Assembly (NCBI GenBank): GCA_935421135.1
Contig: OW285190.1
Coordinates: 14,270,501 to 14,334,500 of the forward strand
Source of the DNA: Bugulina stolonifera
Lineage: Eukaryota; Bryozoa; Gymnolaemata; Cheilostomatida; Bugulidae
Direction of reading: 5' to 3'
DNA length: 64,000 nt
The translations under genes were made by a program, and so were the position numbers. A model generated the notes under the pieces. The model saw nothing but the letters and a program-made list of their open reading frames with translations, was not told the DNA's origin and ran no database searches. Shown here in pieces: positions 13,701 through 26,200 of the stretch (positions within the stretch are counted from its first letter, which is position 1; each line of letters starts with the position of its first letter).

Positions 13701-15882
13701 ACGTACAATACTAGTATTATATTATGTTATATAGATATATGTACAATACTAGTGTTGTGTTACATAGATATATGTACAATACTAGTGTTGTGTTATATAG
13801 ATATATGTACAATACTAGTGTTGTGTTATATAGATATATGTACAATACTAGTGTTGTGTTATATAGATATATGTACAATACTAGTGTTGTGTTATATAGA
13901 TATATGTACAATACTAGTGTTGTGTTATATAGATATATGTACAATACTGGTGTTGTGTTATATAGATATATGTACAATACTAGTGTTGTGTTATATAGAT
14001 ATATGTACAATACTAGTGTTGTGTTATATAGATATATGTACAATACTAGTGTTGTGTTATATAGATATATGTACAATACTAGTGTTGTGTTATATAGATA
14101 TATGTACAATACTAGTGTTGTGTTATATAGATATATGTGCAATACTGGTGTTGTGTTATATAGATATATGTACAATACTAGTATTATATTGTGTTATATA
14201 GATATATGTACAATACTAGTGTTGTGTTATATAGATATACGTACAATACTAGTGTTATGTTATATAGATATATGTACTGAGTGCGTACAGTCCAGGCTAA
14301 TATCAGAGGAGTTGGAGTCTCATGTCTTTGATAATGCCAGGATATACATCAGGCTACTAGACAACGACAGCAAAGACGATGCAGACAAGGATAAAAATGG
14401 TAAATCCAATCACAGTGCTTCAGTCAACACTTCCACCACAGAGGATGATGAGGTATGTTTGTTGGCAGACTGCCAATCGCGGAGACGCTTCTTACTTGAT
14501 CTTACATACCGTTATGTACGATAGCTGCCATATTGGATTGTCGATATTGCATTAATAATATTGTAGACAGTTGATTGATCAATCTGGAAGTAATGTTACA
14601 TATTATATACTGTGGAAGGAGCTGTTTATATTCGTATTGGTAATTCCGAGTCCGTTTTATTTTGAGGTTACTCTGCGATGTATGTGCACTATTTACATAC
14701 AATATATATATATACTTTCTTCTCCTTGTATGATCATATGACTCAAAATTTTCACTCAAGGTAAAGTGAAAGTCTTCCCAGTGACTTAGAATACTTGTTA
14801 ATGCGTAAACAATACTGGAGAATAATCAAGTTTTGGTTTAAAACAGCCCTTGGGGAATTTTAATCCAAGTTTTGAATCCTCTCCTATCCGAGTACTAGCT
14901 CATTGTTTGTATTGGTACTTCCATATCTCCTCCAGGTGCCTCCAGAGTCCAAGAAAGCTAAGCTGGACCACCCACCAGAGGATATTCTACACACCATACC
15001 CTTAGCTGTCCCTACGTTACAGAGACGCTCAGGCCGACGTAAGCACGTGAGGGGTGATAAGAGTTTGAAGGTTTCCTCATCGCTGAAACTAAAGGAACTC
15101 AGGGTGGAGGTGAGAGAGTGAATGTAGATATACATGCAGTCCATCATTATACGTGATGCTTCAAGTGGAATATTAGGGTATATCATACATGTTGTGGTGT
15201 ACCCTGTGATATATTAGGGTATATTTATATATTTATGGATATGTTGGTGTTTATTTCAGCTTGTGAAACTGTTTGCTATCGCACCGTTTGACCAGATACT
15301 ATCATTAGATGGCAGGAAACTCGAAGGTGATGATAAAAGTCTTGCCGAACTAAAACTATACCCAGACTGTCTTCTTTTTCTGAAGGTACGTAATTAGGCT
15401 AGAAACAGAAAATAACTATCCATTTCACCAAACTTATAATACAGTCTATTCAATATAATTAGACTATAGAACAGTTCCCCATTTAGTTGAGTTCCTCTCT
15501 CAGGTGGGAGGCTCAGTAGGTTGCCTGGTTTATTCACACTTTACACAAAGTAGTAGTGGCCTTCAGGTATTCTGTATAAGAAATATGTATGTACTATTTC
15601 TATAATAACATGTTTTAATAAGGCCCTTGTAATTATTAGTAGTGCGTAGTATGTACGTCTTAATAATTTATGCTTTGACCAGTGGACCCGAAGCTGTAGC
15701 ATAGCATATAATACTTGTTACTTGTTATACACACATGTACATGTATGTTTTAGGGTGACATATATGATGATGGGAATCTAGAACAAGCTATTCTACACCA
15801 AGGACTCATGGAGGAAGGATTTAGGGGTACTGGACTACTAGCTAACACAGATGATATGAGAGATAAAAACTCCATACAGTAA
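4760..15882 (+). CDS. USP48: Ubiquitin carboxyl-terminal hydrolase 48
   Basis: Exons: 4760-5265, 5633-5877, 6033-6099, 6336-6485, 6835-6943, 7133-7266, 7413-7498, 7828-8010, 8501-8605, 8963-9060, 9315-9551, 9910-10088, 10391-10497, 10928-11002, 11275-11403, 11792-11916, 12286-12464, 12842-12937, 13236-13375, 14268-14452, 14936-15109, 15260-15385, 15754-15882. They sum to 3564 nt, 1187 residues; human USP48 is about 1035. The peptidase C19 Cys box is NLGATCYVN (Cys224) and the His box is SGHYTAHI (His454) followed by FNDAN. Zinc-knuckle CxxC pairs lie at 324/327 and 371/374. DUSP-type domains span about residues 562-960, a ubiquitin-like domain about 1046-1145, and the C terminus keeps EEGFxGTGLL. 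The family removes ubiquitin from substrates, including nuclear ones. Exon 1 carries an extra low-complexity insert of more than 100 residues before the conserved CRRNC. The ATG at 4760 is the first in frame. An alternative exon-2 acceptor at 5549 would hit a stop after about 30 codons. Confidence 0.95.
6476..6760 (+). repeat. Tandem array anchored on the USP48 exon-4 donor
   Basis: Exon 4 ends ...GTGACCAG with intron GTATATAC. The following about 275 bp repeat this junction degenerately (TAACACGTGACCAG|GTATATAC, TAACACGTAACCAG|GTATAATAC and so on) about eight times at 28-41-bp spacing. Each unit also carries CTAGATGTAACAC, which resembles the acceptor and first bases of exon 5 (CTAG|ATGTAGCAC at 6835). 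The units therefore look like tiny pseudo-exons flanked by both splice signals. Confidence 0.85.
6960..7105 (+). repeat. About 23-bp minisatellite in USP48 intron 5
   Basis: Six or so degenerate copies of CATATCACCTGTACCCTGCT fill most of the 189-bp intron. It does not copy a splice junction. Confidence 0.85.
9061..9180 (+). repeat. TGTC-rich microsatellite at the USP48 exon-10 donor
   Basis: The intron starts GTGTGTCTGTCTGTC and continues as TGTC/TGCACG repeats for about 120 bp. The repeat begins at the exon edge itself. It is open in several frames on both strands but not coding. Confidence 0.9.
9780..9909 (+). repeat. Degenerate array anchored on the USP48 exon-12 acceptor
   Basis: The real junction is ACATTGTAG|GGAGAGTTTAT. 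Upstream lie about four diverged copies with the same order: an exon-start-like GGAGAGTTGG, GGATAGAGTTCG, GCTCGAGTCGG or GATGGCGTG, then a TGATACATTGTAG-like acceptor. Spacing is about 30-37 bp. Confidence 0.65.
13395..14277 (+). repeat. 33-bp minisatellite anchored on the USP48 exon-20 acceptor
   Basis: At least 20 near-identical 33-bp units occupy 13.59-14.27 kb, with more degenerate copies from about 13.40 kb. Each unit reads ATATATGTACAATACTAGTG then TTGTGTTATATAG. The last TTATATAG is the real acceptor (AG 14266-14267), and exon 20 itself starts ATATATGTAC, which is the first ten bases of the unit. Because 33 is a multiple of three, the array makes long open frames on both strands that are not genes. 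Confidence 0.95.
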
Positions 15883-17289
15883 GACGTCTATGAGTATAGC
15901 ATGTAGCCTATATGTGTATATCTATGTTATAATATGTCTAAGATGTCTGCATTAGTAGACCTACCTACCATGACTTATAATTCCTATTTATGTGCAATTC
16001 AAACCTCTGATATGTTTTACAAGTAAAAGATAAGGTACGGACTATCACTTCACCAAACAATATATTCATTTTAATATCGACGGTTGGTTGGAATCAGTTA
16101 TGTAATTTGTTAAATTGATATCAAAAAGTGTAACAGTTGCTTTATATACTATTTGCTATTATTAGAAACTCCCTCTACTGCAATGGGAAAGTAGAGTATT
16201 TGCTCATATTTGTAAACTAGCCGGTTCATCTCCGACAGAGTAAGTCTATTTTTTAAAATGTTTGTTGTCTCAAACCTCAACTCGCGCAACTTGTCCCTGA
16301 TAATAACAGAAGCCTTTGCCAGTATATTAAGTTTTATTCTAATTACATGTAATGTTGTTTTATAGTATCTAAATTAAATGAATGTATTTTGTAATTTAGT
16401 GCTAAACAAGTTGTCAGGGGGAATGGTTCACGAGTATTTTCCTATCGTACGGTACACTCTAAAGAGTGACAAGTCATATCTCAATGGTTTTGCTTTACAT
16501 TTGTCATATGACTTTTAATATAACTATGAAAAATATAGTCTTTTATATAATAAAATGTATTATTCGTCATTCACTCATCCGTTTTGTTAGTTCAGTGAAA
16601 ATTCGCTTCTCGGACCAAGTTTAGTTGTTCCCTATACATGTAATAAAGCAGCATTTAATTAAAAGGCGGCTCTCTTGCACGTATGCTGACCCAGGTGCAC
16701 CCAGTGCTGATCCCATTGGCAGCATTGGCCAGTCGGCTACCTAATACAGTTGGTCAGCTCATCCGTGCACTGCTCCAATACATGTTTTATTACCTGGAAA
16801 TTTATTAAGAACTTTCAACGTATCGTTTATGTTTATCCATTTGAATTCAATTGCTCAATCACTATGCATTGATTTGGTGATATAATTATTTCAATTCAGT
16901 TTCAACGGTCATGTTTTGATAGTATTTTACAATAGTCAAATTTCTATCAATTACACAACACCAACAATTTGCTGAATTTGTAAACGTTTCAATTTTCTTT
17001 TAGAACAATAGAGTTAAAAGAACGAGCAGTCATTGAAACTCATTCTGTTTAGTTAATTGAATTGTTAAAATAATAGTGTTACGATACACACACCTCTATC
17101 CAGTGTATTACGGTTGCTAACATGGATATCTAGTACAAAAACACTCAGTGTAGTTTGGCCAGGCAAATCCTACGGCGTCTTTTATACCGCTAGTTACCCT
17201 TGTTTAATATAGAGATAGTGTTGTTTCACTAAAACTAACTTCATTGACTAAGCAATTAGCTTCGATGTATAGACAGAAATCGAAACAAT
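15883..17289. other. Intergenic spacer, USP48 to the 29-exon gene, with exon-like segments
   Basis: Contains the USP48 3' UTR and the next promoter. Two segments are locally richer in GC and look exon-like: 16168-16241 (an AG acceptor, 74 bases open in one frame, then a consensus GTAAGT donor) and about 16660-16805 (open on both strands). I could not join them in a common frame, so no gene is called. Confidence 0.4.
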
Positions 17290-20200
17290 ATGGCAGATTT
17301 TGACAGACTGCCGCGGCTCGGCGCATCAGCTTTTGATCCTACATTGCATCATCGGAATCGGCCAGAAACATGTGGCGAGGTAACACTTCGACGGTCTGAT
17401 ACAACCTTCAACAGAGGTTAGTCTTGTACATGTACATCTAAATAACATTCAGTCTGATAATACTATAATATAATGTCGTTAACAATATACATGTACATGG
17501 CTTGTAGTAGCAAAAGGTGAGACTCGCCATCACATGTATAAAGATTGCTTGCCTGAGGGGTGTTCAATTGCCAAAAATCGCATACACGACGTTCACTATT
17601 TCTGCAAATTGAATCTTATTTGCTTGATTTTTTCAAATCTTCCAATCTAAACAGAAGTTGAGTATCGACCACATTGTGTATTTGTTGCCCATAAAGTCAA
17701 ACTATTCACATGTTTATATGGTAATTTTCAGGACGGGGGTCCCGAGGAGCCACCCCTAGAAGACCTACCACAGTGTTGACGCTACCACTGATTGCTGATC
17801 ATGTAAGTAAAGTATATACTGGCATAGTGTTATTTGTTCCATGTTATATACATGTACATATGTACAGATATGCTCCTCTGTCCTTGACACAATTATATTA
17901 TATAATATAATATAATATTACATTATATTATTATAATATGATATTATGTTATATTATGTATATGTATATCTTTATCTGTATCTAGCTCTAAATATCTGTC
18001 TATTTTTCCGCTCTTTAATGCTTAGGGTTGTTTTCTGAAGTCTTCGTTTTCTTTTATTACTCTTGTCTCAAAGTTGTTGTCATATACAAATAGAAATTTT
18101 TGGAATAGTGAAATTGATGTAACTTTTGAAGCTGTGTTGTGGGCATATTGTAGATTTAGTTGTTGTAGCTGTAGATGCAGCTGCATTACCTTCAGTAGTA
18201 GGACAAGTTCGAAGTTTCAAACGCCCTGCTCTAAAATTTAGTCAAAATACAAGTCCATTTAATCAGCATGACAATAATGTAAAACAAAGAGTTAAAAAAA
18301 TTGTTAAATAGTGGAGACAGATATCAATGGATGCGAATAGAGTGAAAGATGGATGTGTAGATAGCTCTGTGCACTGACATGTATATGTCTACTAAATATT
18401 TTATGATGATAATTAAATAGTTTTATCGCAATATATTACATGATACGAGTATATTACATGTAAAAATGGCTTAAAAATTTATTCACAAATTAACGTCGTA
18501 AAGTGATGCTTCAGTTCATATTATGCACTTGGGCAGTTATTACATAATTTCATATATACATGTATAATGTATATACAGTATCATACACGGATTGTTTAAT
18601 TTTGTTACAAATAATATAACAACAGAAATTGTCGTTAACCTCTAACTTTGACTGATATATGATATTCCATAATACCCTTTTCAGTTTCCCAATGTATTCT
18701 GTTTCATAAACATGTTTACAGAGTCTAATTTTACTTGGGTCAGCTGTTAGGGGCTATTATTAGCTGCCTTAGACTATTATTATATTGTATAATAAGGTTG
18801 GTATTGTTTAACATATACATAATGTAATGTAATAATCTATATTATACAATGTGTGTGTAACTTGTAGCACCTGTTGAATAGGACATGTTACCTTATAAGA
18901 TATTATTTGGTTAGATTGTGTTTGAGTCTACAAATGTAATAGTTATAAAGTGTAGATCCTGTTCCAGCAGTGTAAAACCCCCACTTAAACTTCTACAGCT
19001 CATAGCTTATCTATGCTTACTCAACACTTTAAGCCTGAGACCCAGGCTACTTACCGACATGTAATTGTTGTAATTTATGGACGTACATGTACATGTATAT
19101 TATCTGCTGTAGTTTTTGGAACAGTTTGCCCAGCTGAATACTGCTCATGGAGCTGACAAGGTAAGACTGTTATATAAGTTACACTGTAGATTACCACTAC
19201 CACTTTACCACTTTTGTGATGGAAAACCAAACAAATTTCCAAAGTTATAGGCAATGTGCACATATTATGAAAATGTATATAAAACGGCTTTTTTTAACAA
19301 AGCGACCACACATTTGGTTTCTGTACTATTGCCATAAACTGTTATAGTTCGTAATATGTGTGCATGTAGGTAGCACACCATTGTATATAGCACACTACTG
19401 TATATAGCACACTATTCTATGTGATGTAAGGCACAGTGACTATTCTACTCCATTCTATTGTAGCTCGGACCAGAAGAGTGCATAAGATGCATGCTAAGGG
19501 TACCTCACAAGAAGTGTGAGGCCCACAAATACATCCGGGTGGGGGGTGGATATAGACATAGCTACTCGTACCTCAAGAGCATCATGGGAGAACTCCTGGT
19601 GGAATTAACTAAGGAATTATATGAAAGAGAAGTTCAGTTACAGGCTATTCAGGAGGCCAGGGAAGGAGCAGAGACACCCCGTAAGTTGTCTTTTTGTATA
19701 GCCTTTTTTACATGGTCAGCAGGCTGTGCTATTCGTATGTAGTCAGTAAGTAGTGTAATTCTCAGTGAGAGAGTTGCTGTTTTGTTGTCTATCTCTTGGT
19801 TTGTCCGTTTTTTTTTCCGTTCTTACGCAAAAATTTCTGACTTTCTGCTATTTCTCCAAGTTTTGAAAACTTGTTTTATCTTTTTATAAGAATAACGAAA
19901 ACAAAACGTTTTAATAAAAATTCTTGGAAAGCTGACTTTTGAAGCTGCACTAGATTCTGCGTAAAATTTCCAGTATTCCATATTTAGTCAATGCTTGCAG
20001 TTCTTTCGCTGCATCGAGGCTTATAACCATGCTATTCCTATACAGATATCAAATGAAATCTCGTTGCGATGCGTGTGATAGAAACCACTCCCAGTGGAAA
20101 TATTACCTTGGTGGTACAGTTGCGATTATAAATTTCTATACCAATTTTAATCTATGGTCCGAGACTAAACAGCAAGGCTGAATAATAATTAAATTATTTA

Positions 20201-23200
20201 ATTACCTTCTTTACCAACCTGTTAGTCTGCACACTATGCATTCATTCAGTTTTCACAGGTCTATATGTACCTGTATCTAATAATATACATATGACCTGAT
20301 TGACTCAACCAGTTTATTTTGTCAAAAACTCGTAACTTGTTGACTTTAATTATTATGCAACAGTTAATTTGAATAAAACTAATTTCATGTAAAACTGTTT
20401 CAACTAAAAACCTTTTATTAGTTTTGTAACTGACAGCTATAATAACAACCAATAACCAAGACTGTTTAGCAATAAACAAGTCATGCGTCCATAGAGTTCT
20501 GTTCCCTGTACTTCTGCTGTAGGTAAAACATGCACTTGTTCTGATCAGCCTATAATTATCTACCAATCGTCATCACAGTATTGTTAGCTGTGGAGAGGAG
20601 CCTGCAGATTTAGGTTTTAAACATTGCGCAACATTAAAACTATTTTCACAGTTTACATTTTAGACTTGAATAGTCAATTCTATACATTATACTTTTTTTC
20701 AATTCTTTGATATATACGAAATCCTTGTGTATGTTTTACAGCCGTTCGTGCCGTGAAGACGTACATCAGAACAAAGAGTGGCAATATAGTGGAGAGGGTT
20801 GTCTTCCTCTCCGCAGAAGATTATGAAAAGTTTACTAAAGGGGGTGGTAAGGCTTCAGATCTTCTAAAGAAATACCTCACTAAAGAAGAGGCTGGAAACC
20901 TCGAGTCGTGGGACAAAGAGGAGGTAGCTCATAGATTACCCATTTATTGTATGCTAATAGGCCAGGGGTCGACAAGGTATAGTTCTTTGGCGAGTTCAGT
21001 ACTGCCTTTTTATAAAAAACCAAAATGTCTAATTTGTCTCAAATTTATGTTGATAAGAAATTGTTCCAAGAAAGAATAGTCCTAACTTGTCATTAAATTC
21101 ACATTAGATAATAATTAGTAGGTGGACCCAATATGGTTAAAGGGTACTTTAGAGTGGCACATGACTTGTAAAAATGACTAAAGGTTTGAAAATCGATACA
21201 GCAGTTAAAAGGTTTGCCCATTCCTGCTATTATGCACCTGTGTACACTGCAGGTTTATGTTGAACAGGAAAGTTAGGTATGACAGTACAGTATTAGTAAT
21301 TGGGTCACTCTAGCTAGTGTCTAGAGTGAGCTTCAGACAAACTGTAGATGTGATCACAGGCTACTGGATGGAGAATTATGCAACGACTATTCACCTTTAG
21401 CTAAACACATTATATATACGACCATGGTTTATACTATAATTGCCAATACAGTGGAATGGTGAAGTTTTTGTTGTTGAAATGGAGTTGTCGTCTCTGTTAC
21501 TGTTATGTGCAGATAACTCCCGTTTAATGAAGTTTTCACAGCTTTTGAATAATATGGTATCATCGGTATGTTTTCTATGTTGAGAAACTGATATATTATG
21601 TTATTGCAAGTCGTCATGTTCCACATACATGTATATATCCGAGGTTTATGTATATGTTGTGTCTAGGTAAAGATGATCAAGACATTTGTACGAACAAAGA
21701 GTGGTAGGCTGAAGGAAAAGATGGTGTACGTTAGCAAATCAGATTACGATAAGATTAAAGCTGGTGGAATGGAAACGAAGGAAATGATGAAGATGTTAAG
21801 TAAATATGTCAAACCAGAGGCAGGCGAACAGATAGATGGGTGGGGCGAGGCAGAGGTGAAACAGGTACGTCATGATGTGATACAGTGTTTACATACATGT
21901 ACATGTTGAATCTTATTGTTCAAATGAAGTCTTTTATCTTCTACTAAGCTCTACATGTATTTAGTAAAGATATAATAGTTTGGTATATAATGCAGTTCCC
22001 ATGTTTGTTTCACAGCAACTCATGAATAGCCAGCATAATAATATAATACAGCATGTTTGTTCTTTGAGTTGAGTCAGGTTTATAGGAATACCATTTACAT
22101 GTAGTTGTCATTATTTAATCTTATTTTAATTTAGATACATTCAGTCTAATTTATAAATGTCACGTCCAGTGTAGGGACTATCATGATCTTTAGAAGTTAT
22201 TTGTGTACTTCATCGATAACGCAGAATCTTCTAGAATCTTTAGTGTATTATTCCGTGACCTTGACCTTCAGATAAAGACTATGGTGAGAACGAAGAGTGG
22301 AAGAATGATTGAGAAGACAATAATGGTTAGTAAGGAGGAGTATGAGGAACTGCAGAGAATAACTAAGGCTGGGGGAGACCCTTCCACTGTGAGTAGTCAA
22401 TAGAATAGCCTCTGTTCCACTGTGAGTAGTCAATAGATTAGCCTGTGTTCCACTGTGAGTAGTCAATAGATTAGCCTGTGTTCCACTGTGAGTAGTCAAT
22501 AGATTAGCCTGTGTTCCACTGTGAGTAGTCAATAGATTAGCCCGTGTTCCACTGTGAGTAGTCAATAGATTAGCCTGTGTTCCACTGTGAGTAGTCAATA
22601 GATTAGCCTGTGTTCCACTGTGAGTAGTCAATAGATTAGCCCGTGTTCCACTGTGAGTAGTCAATAGATTAGCCTGTGTTCCACTGTGAGTAGTCAATAG
22701 ATTAGTCTCTGTTCCACCGTGAGTAGTCAATAGATTAGCTTCAGTTCTAAAAGTATTAGCCTACCGTCCAGGTGAGCCGATAAGCCGTTGGGATTTACTT
22801 CGGTATTACACATTTAGAATTCTATGACTGCATGTATTTAAATAGTTCTGTACATACTTGTCCCGCAGATACTGAAGAAATACATGGGTAGGGATGAAAA
22901 GGTAGAGAGCTGGCAAAAAGTAAAGAAGACATCTAAGGGTGGAGTCGCTCCCCCACCCAAACCTATGAAAGTGATTAAAACTATGGTTAGGACTAAAAGT
23001 GGTAGAATGGTGAGTTGGTCAATCAAAGATAACAGCACATATCACGAGTTTTAACAGTCGAGTTCTCTTGATTTCGATTTGGCATTGACAACAGAAATGT
23101 AAACTGTAAGACATTAAATGACTATATAGATTTATAATGACTTCAGAAGCTGTTTTCACCAACTCCAAATTTTTTAGCAAGAATAAGTAAGATGGTCTTG

Positions 23201-26200
23201 GGAGACTCGCTACTATAAATACACAAATTATATTACTCTGGTCGTATTTCTTGAGGCTTCTGGCTATATTTCAATAATAACAGTATAATTCTTTACATAA
23301 TATGTTGAACCAGTAAAATATGTCCTTGTCTCTCCTACACACAAGTTTTAGTTATGTGTTAAACTGTGAACTACGTTTTTTTACATGCAAAAATTTACAC
23401 TGCGCTTGTATTACACAACACCATACTAATATGGTGGAGTTGTCCTCTCAAGTCTATAGAGAAGGCAACTTCTACACATTTAGAAATGACGCGCAATAAT
23501 GTCCTATGGTTAAATAGCTCATAATATTGATAGGTGGAGAAAACGATTATGATGACAGAGGAGGAATACGCTGAGTTTGAGAAAGCTGGAGGTGGTAAAG
23601 AGGCTCTAAAGAAGTTCATGAAGCTGGAGAAAGGGGAGGAGCTAGAGACGTGGGAGAAGGCCAGCACCGTCTACGCAGACGAAGATTCAGATGCTGACGA
23701 GATCATTCAGCAAGCAGCAGCAGGTGGGTGCAGTTATCTCCTCTTTATAGAATGCACTGGACTTGATTGAAGTAATATAATATTGCATGTGCACATACAA
23801 TGCACCTACTGTGCTGTAGGTCAGAGACTGGTAGGTGATGACGGTATAGTGTATGAAGTCGTTATCGATGAGAAAACTGGAAAGAAATACAAGAAGTAAG
23901 TAGCAGTAATAGTACAAGTGCAGTCAGTGCATGTTTACTAGTACTAGTGCTAGTGCTTTGTAAGTAATAGTGTAAAGTAAGAGTATTACCACTGATATCA
24001 GTACAAAATAGACACACCCAGTAGTTTACTTTATATACATCTAAGTTTTATTATAAGCCCACATTTTGTATGCAATTATTACAATACAATATAGTCAAGG
24101 TATATGATAGTACTTACCACTAGCGTTACCATGTATCATAATGCTACATCACACTACATGAAGTGTAACTGCTGTTTAGAAAGCTGGGTAAGGCAGCAGA
24201 CTTTGAGGATCTGGATGATCTACTAGCTGGTGGTGATGGTGGTGAGTACTATGGTACAGATGGTAAGGGAGTAACTGGAGGCAAGGGCAAGAAGAAGAAA
24301 GGTCAGTAATAGGTCACTCAGCTTTTCCAGTGAGTTGAGTCCTCTTCGCTAAGAGGAGTAGACAACTTCAGCTAATGCAACATACTAGTATTACCAATAG
24401 GAAAAAACATTTCCATGCCATGCATGTGGGCATTATATTATGTTGTCATAATTTTATTACAGATGTTGCATATTACTGTAGCCTACATGTCCATGTGCGT
24501 GTATGTAAAATTACGTGTACTTTAATAATAATACGTGTAGATAGGTTTGCTTAGCAGTTCCCAGTGAATTCAGTGACTCTATAACTGATTTTAGTAAGTT
24601 TGCATTAGTATCTATGTGATGTCTTACTTCATAAAGGGAAAGGTAAGAAAGGGGCGGATGACGACAGTGATGATAACTATGATGAGTTTGGTAATGTACT
24701 GCCCAGCAAGGAGGAGGTGAAGAAATACAAAGCTATGAAACAAGGTCTACGTAATGACAATTCCGACTCTGAATTCAGGTAAGCTGTATTATAATATTGA
24801 TGTCTGTAGAACCAAACCAATACTCTCAATGCTTCTGTACTCTTGTTACACATGTCATAGTATATATTTAGATTCTGGCAGAGTTGTCTGTAACATACTG
24901 GTTGATATTCTAAGATGACTTCAATACTATGATGTAACAGATATTTATCTTATATATAAGTGTAAATCCAAAATTGGTTTTTCTGTTAGCCAAAGGCTCA
25001 TAAACAACTTTTTACAAAACATTCTGATTTGTCTCCGCTTGGTCATCGCTATTATCATACCGGTATTGTATGTTGACAGTTACCGGAGTGTGTACAGTGC
25101 AGGAGGTACCAAAAAGGTGCTACGTAAACGTAAGAGAGGGGACGGTACATACTCTGCAGAAAAAGAGTACGACGAGGAACAGGATGAAGAGGGGAAAGCG
25201 AGACGCAGACAGCGTAGGAGGGAGAGAAAGCATGGAGCTGGCAGTGCTCACAGTTACTATAGGTAGGCATACACATGTATCCATAGTAACTGTATGTGAT
25301 CGACTGCAAGTATCTAGTAACTACATATACATGTACCTGTAGTTAGACATACACAAGAGTAGTATCTGTTGTAATTGTAGGTAAACATACACATACAATA
25401 CACATGACTTGTATCCATAGTAACTGTAGGTAATTATGTGCAGTTCCCCATAATTGCCGGTAGTTTTTCCATCAAAGCAGAATCAAAGCTCCAAGATAAA
25501 TGCGCAGCTTTCATAGTGTTACATAATAAAGAGCACTTGGGCTGAGGTGTCGCAGATACAGCTACATTTGTATATACCTGCATATAGAGTATTTTTGTAA
25601 CATTGAGATGACTAGATTGTTGGTGGAAACTAATCGTCATGGTTACTAGTAGTAGATAAATACTATATGTGCAATTACTGCTTCACACGTGCACTGCATG
25701 TAATAACAAATAACATTACATTACAGAGGACATAACTGCATAGAGTAGCATGGGTGAAAGTGTAATACATGTATACACTAGGCTCTACCATACTGTAAAG
25801 CATAAAAAGGACAAAATATCATGCACACAACATGTAGTTACTCAACGCTTATGTACTGATATGTACACCCCATAGCGTCTCATCTTCTCTTGCAGTGTTG
25901 TGAGCGCTGGAGGTACCAGAAAGGTGAAGAGACGCAAGAGAAACGCTGACGGTACGTATGGTGCTGAGGAGGACTATCACAGTGCTGACAGCGATATCAT
26001 GAAGAAGGCCGATAAGAAACATAAAAAATCAAAGAAAACAAAAAGAGTCCATGGAAGTGACAGTGAGCATAGGTGAGTGACTCTTGCGTGAGCAAAGGTG
26101 TGGCCGCAAATAAGTGTAAAGGAAGTTTCTGCTGCTCACATGTATATAAATTATTTCCCAATTATCCTTGAGTAACACCAAGAGTCACGTAGTAACAACA

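Noticed and set aside
13546..14520. Long open frames on both strands with 11-residue repeats ([11 protein letters not shown] type)
   Set aside because: They are a by-product of the 33-bp minisatellite, whose length is a multiple of three. Only 14268-14452 is a real exon.
19464..19680. GAS2-type microtubule-binding domain in exon 4 of the 29-exon gene
   Set aside because: Only YIRVGGGY resembles the domain; the preceding KYRVGD/VRIL part is missing.
22248..22730. Minus-strand frame with TTHSGTQANLL repeats
   Set aside because: It is the reverse strand of the 33-bp donor array and has no other support.
22382..22745. CRISPR-like regular repeat
   Set aside because: Units are contiguous with no unique spacers, and the context is eukaryotic.
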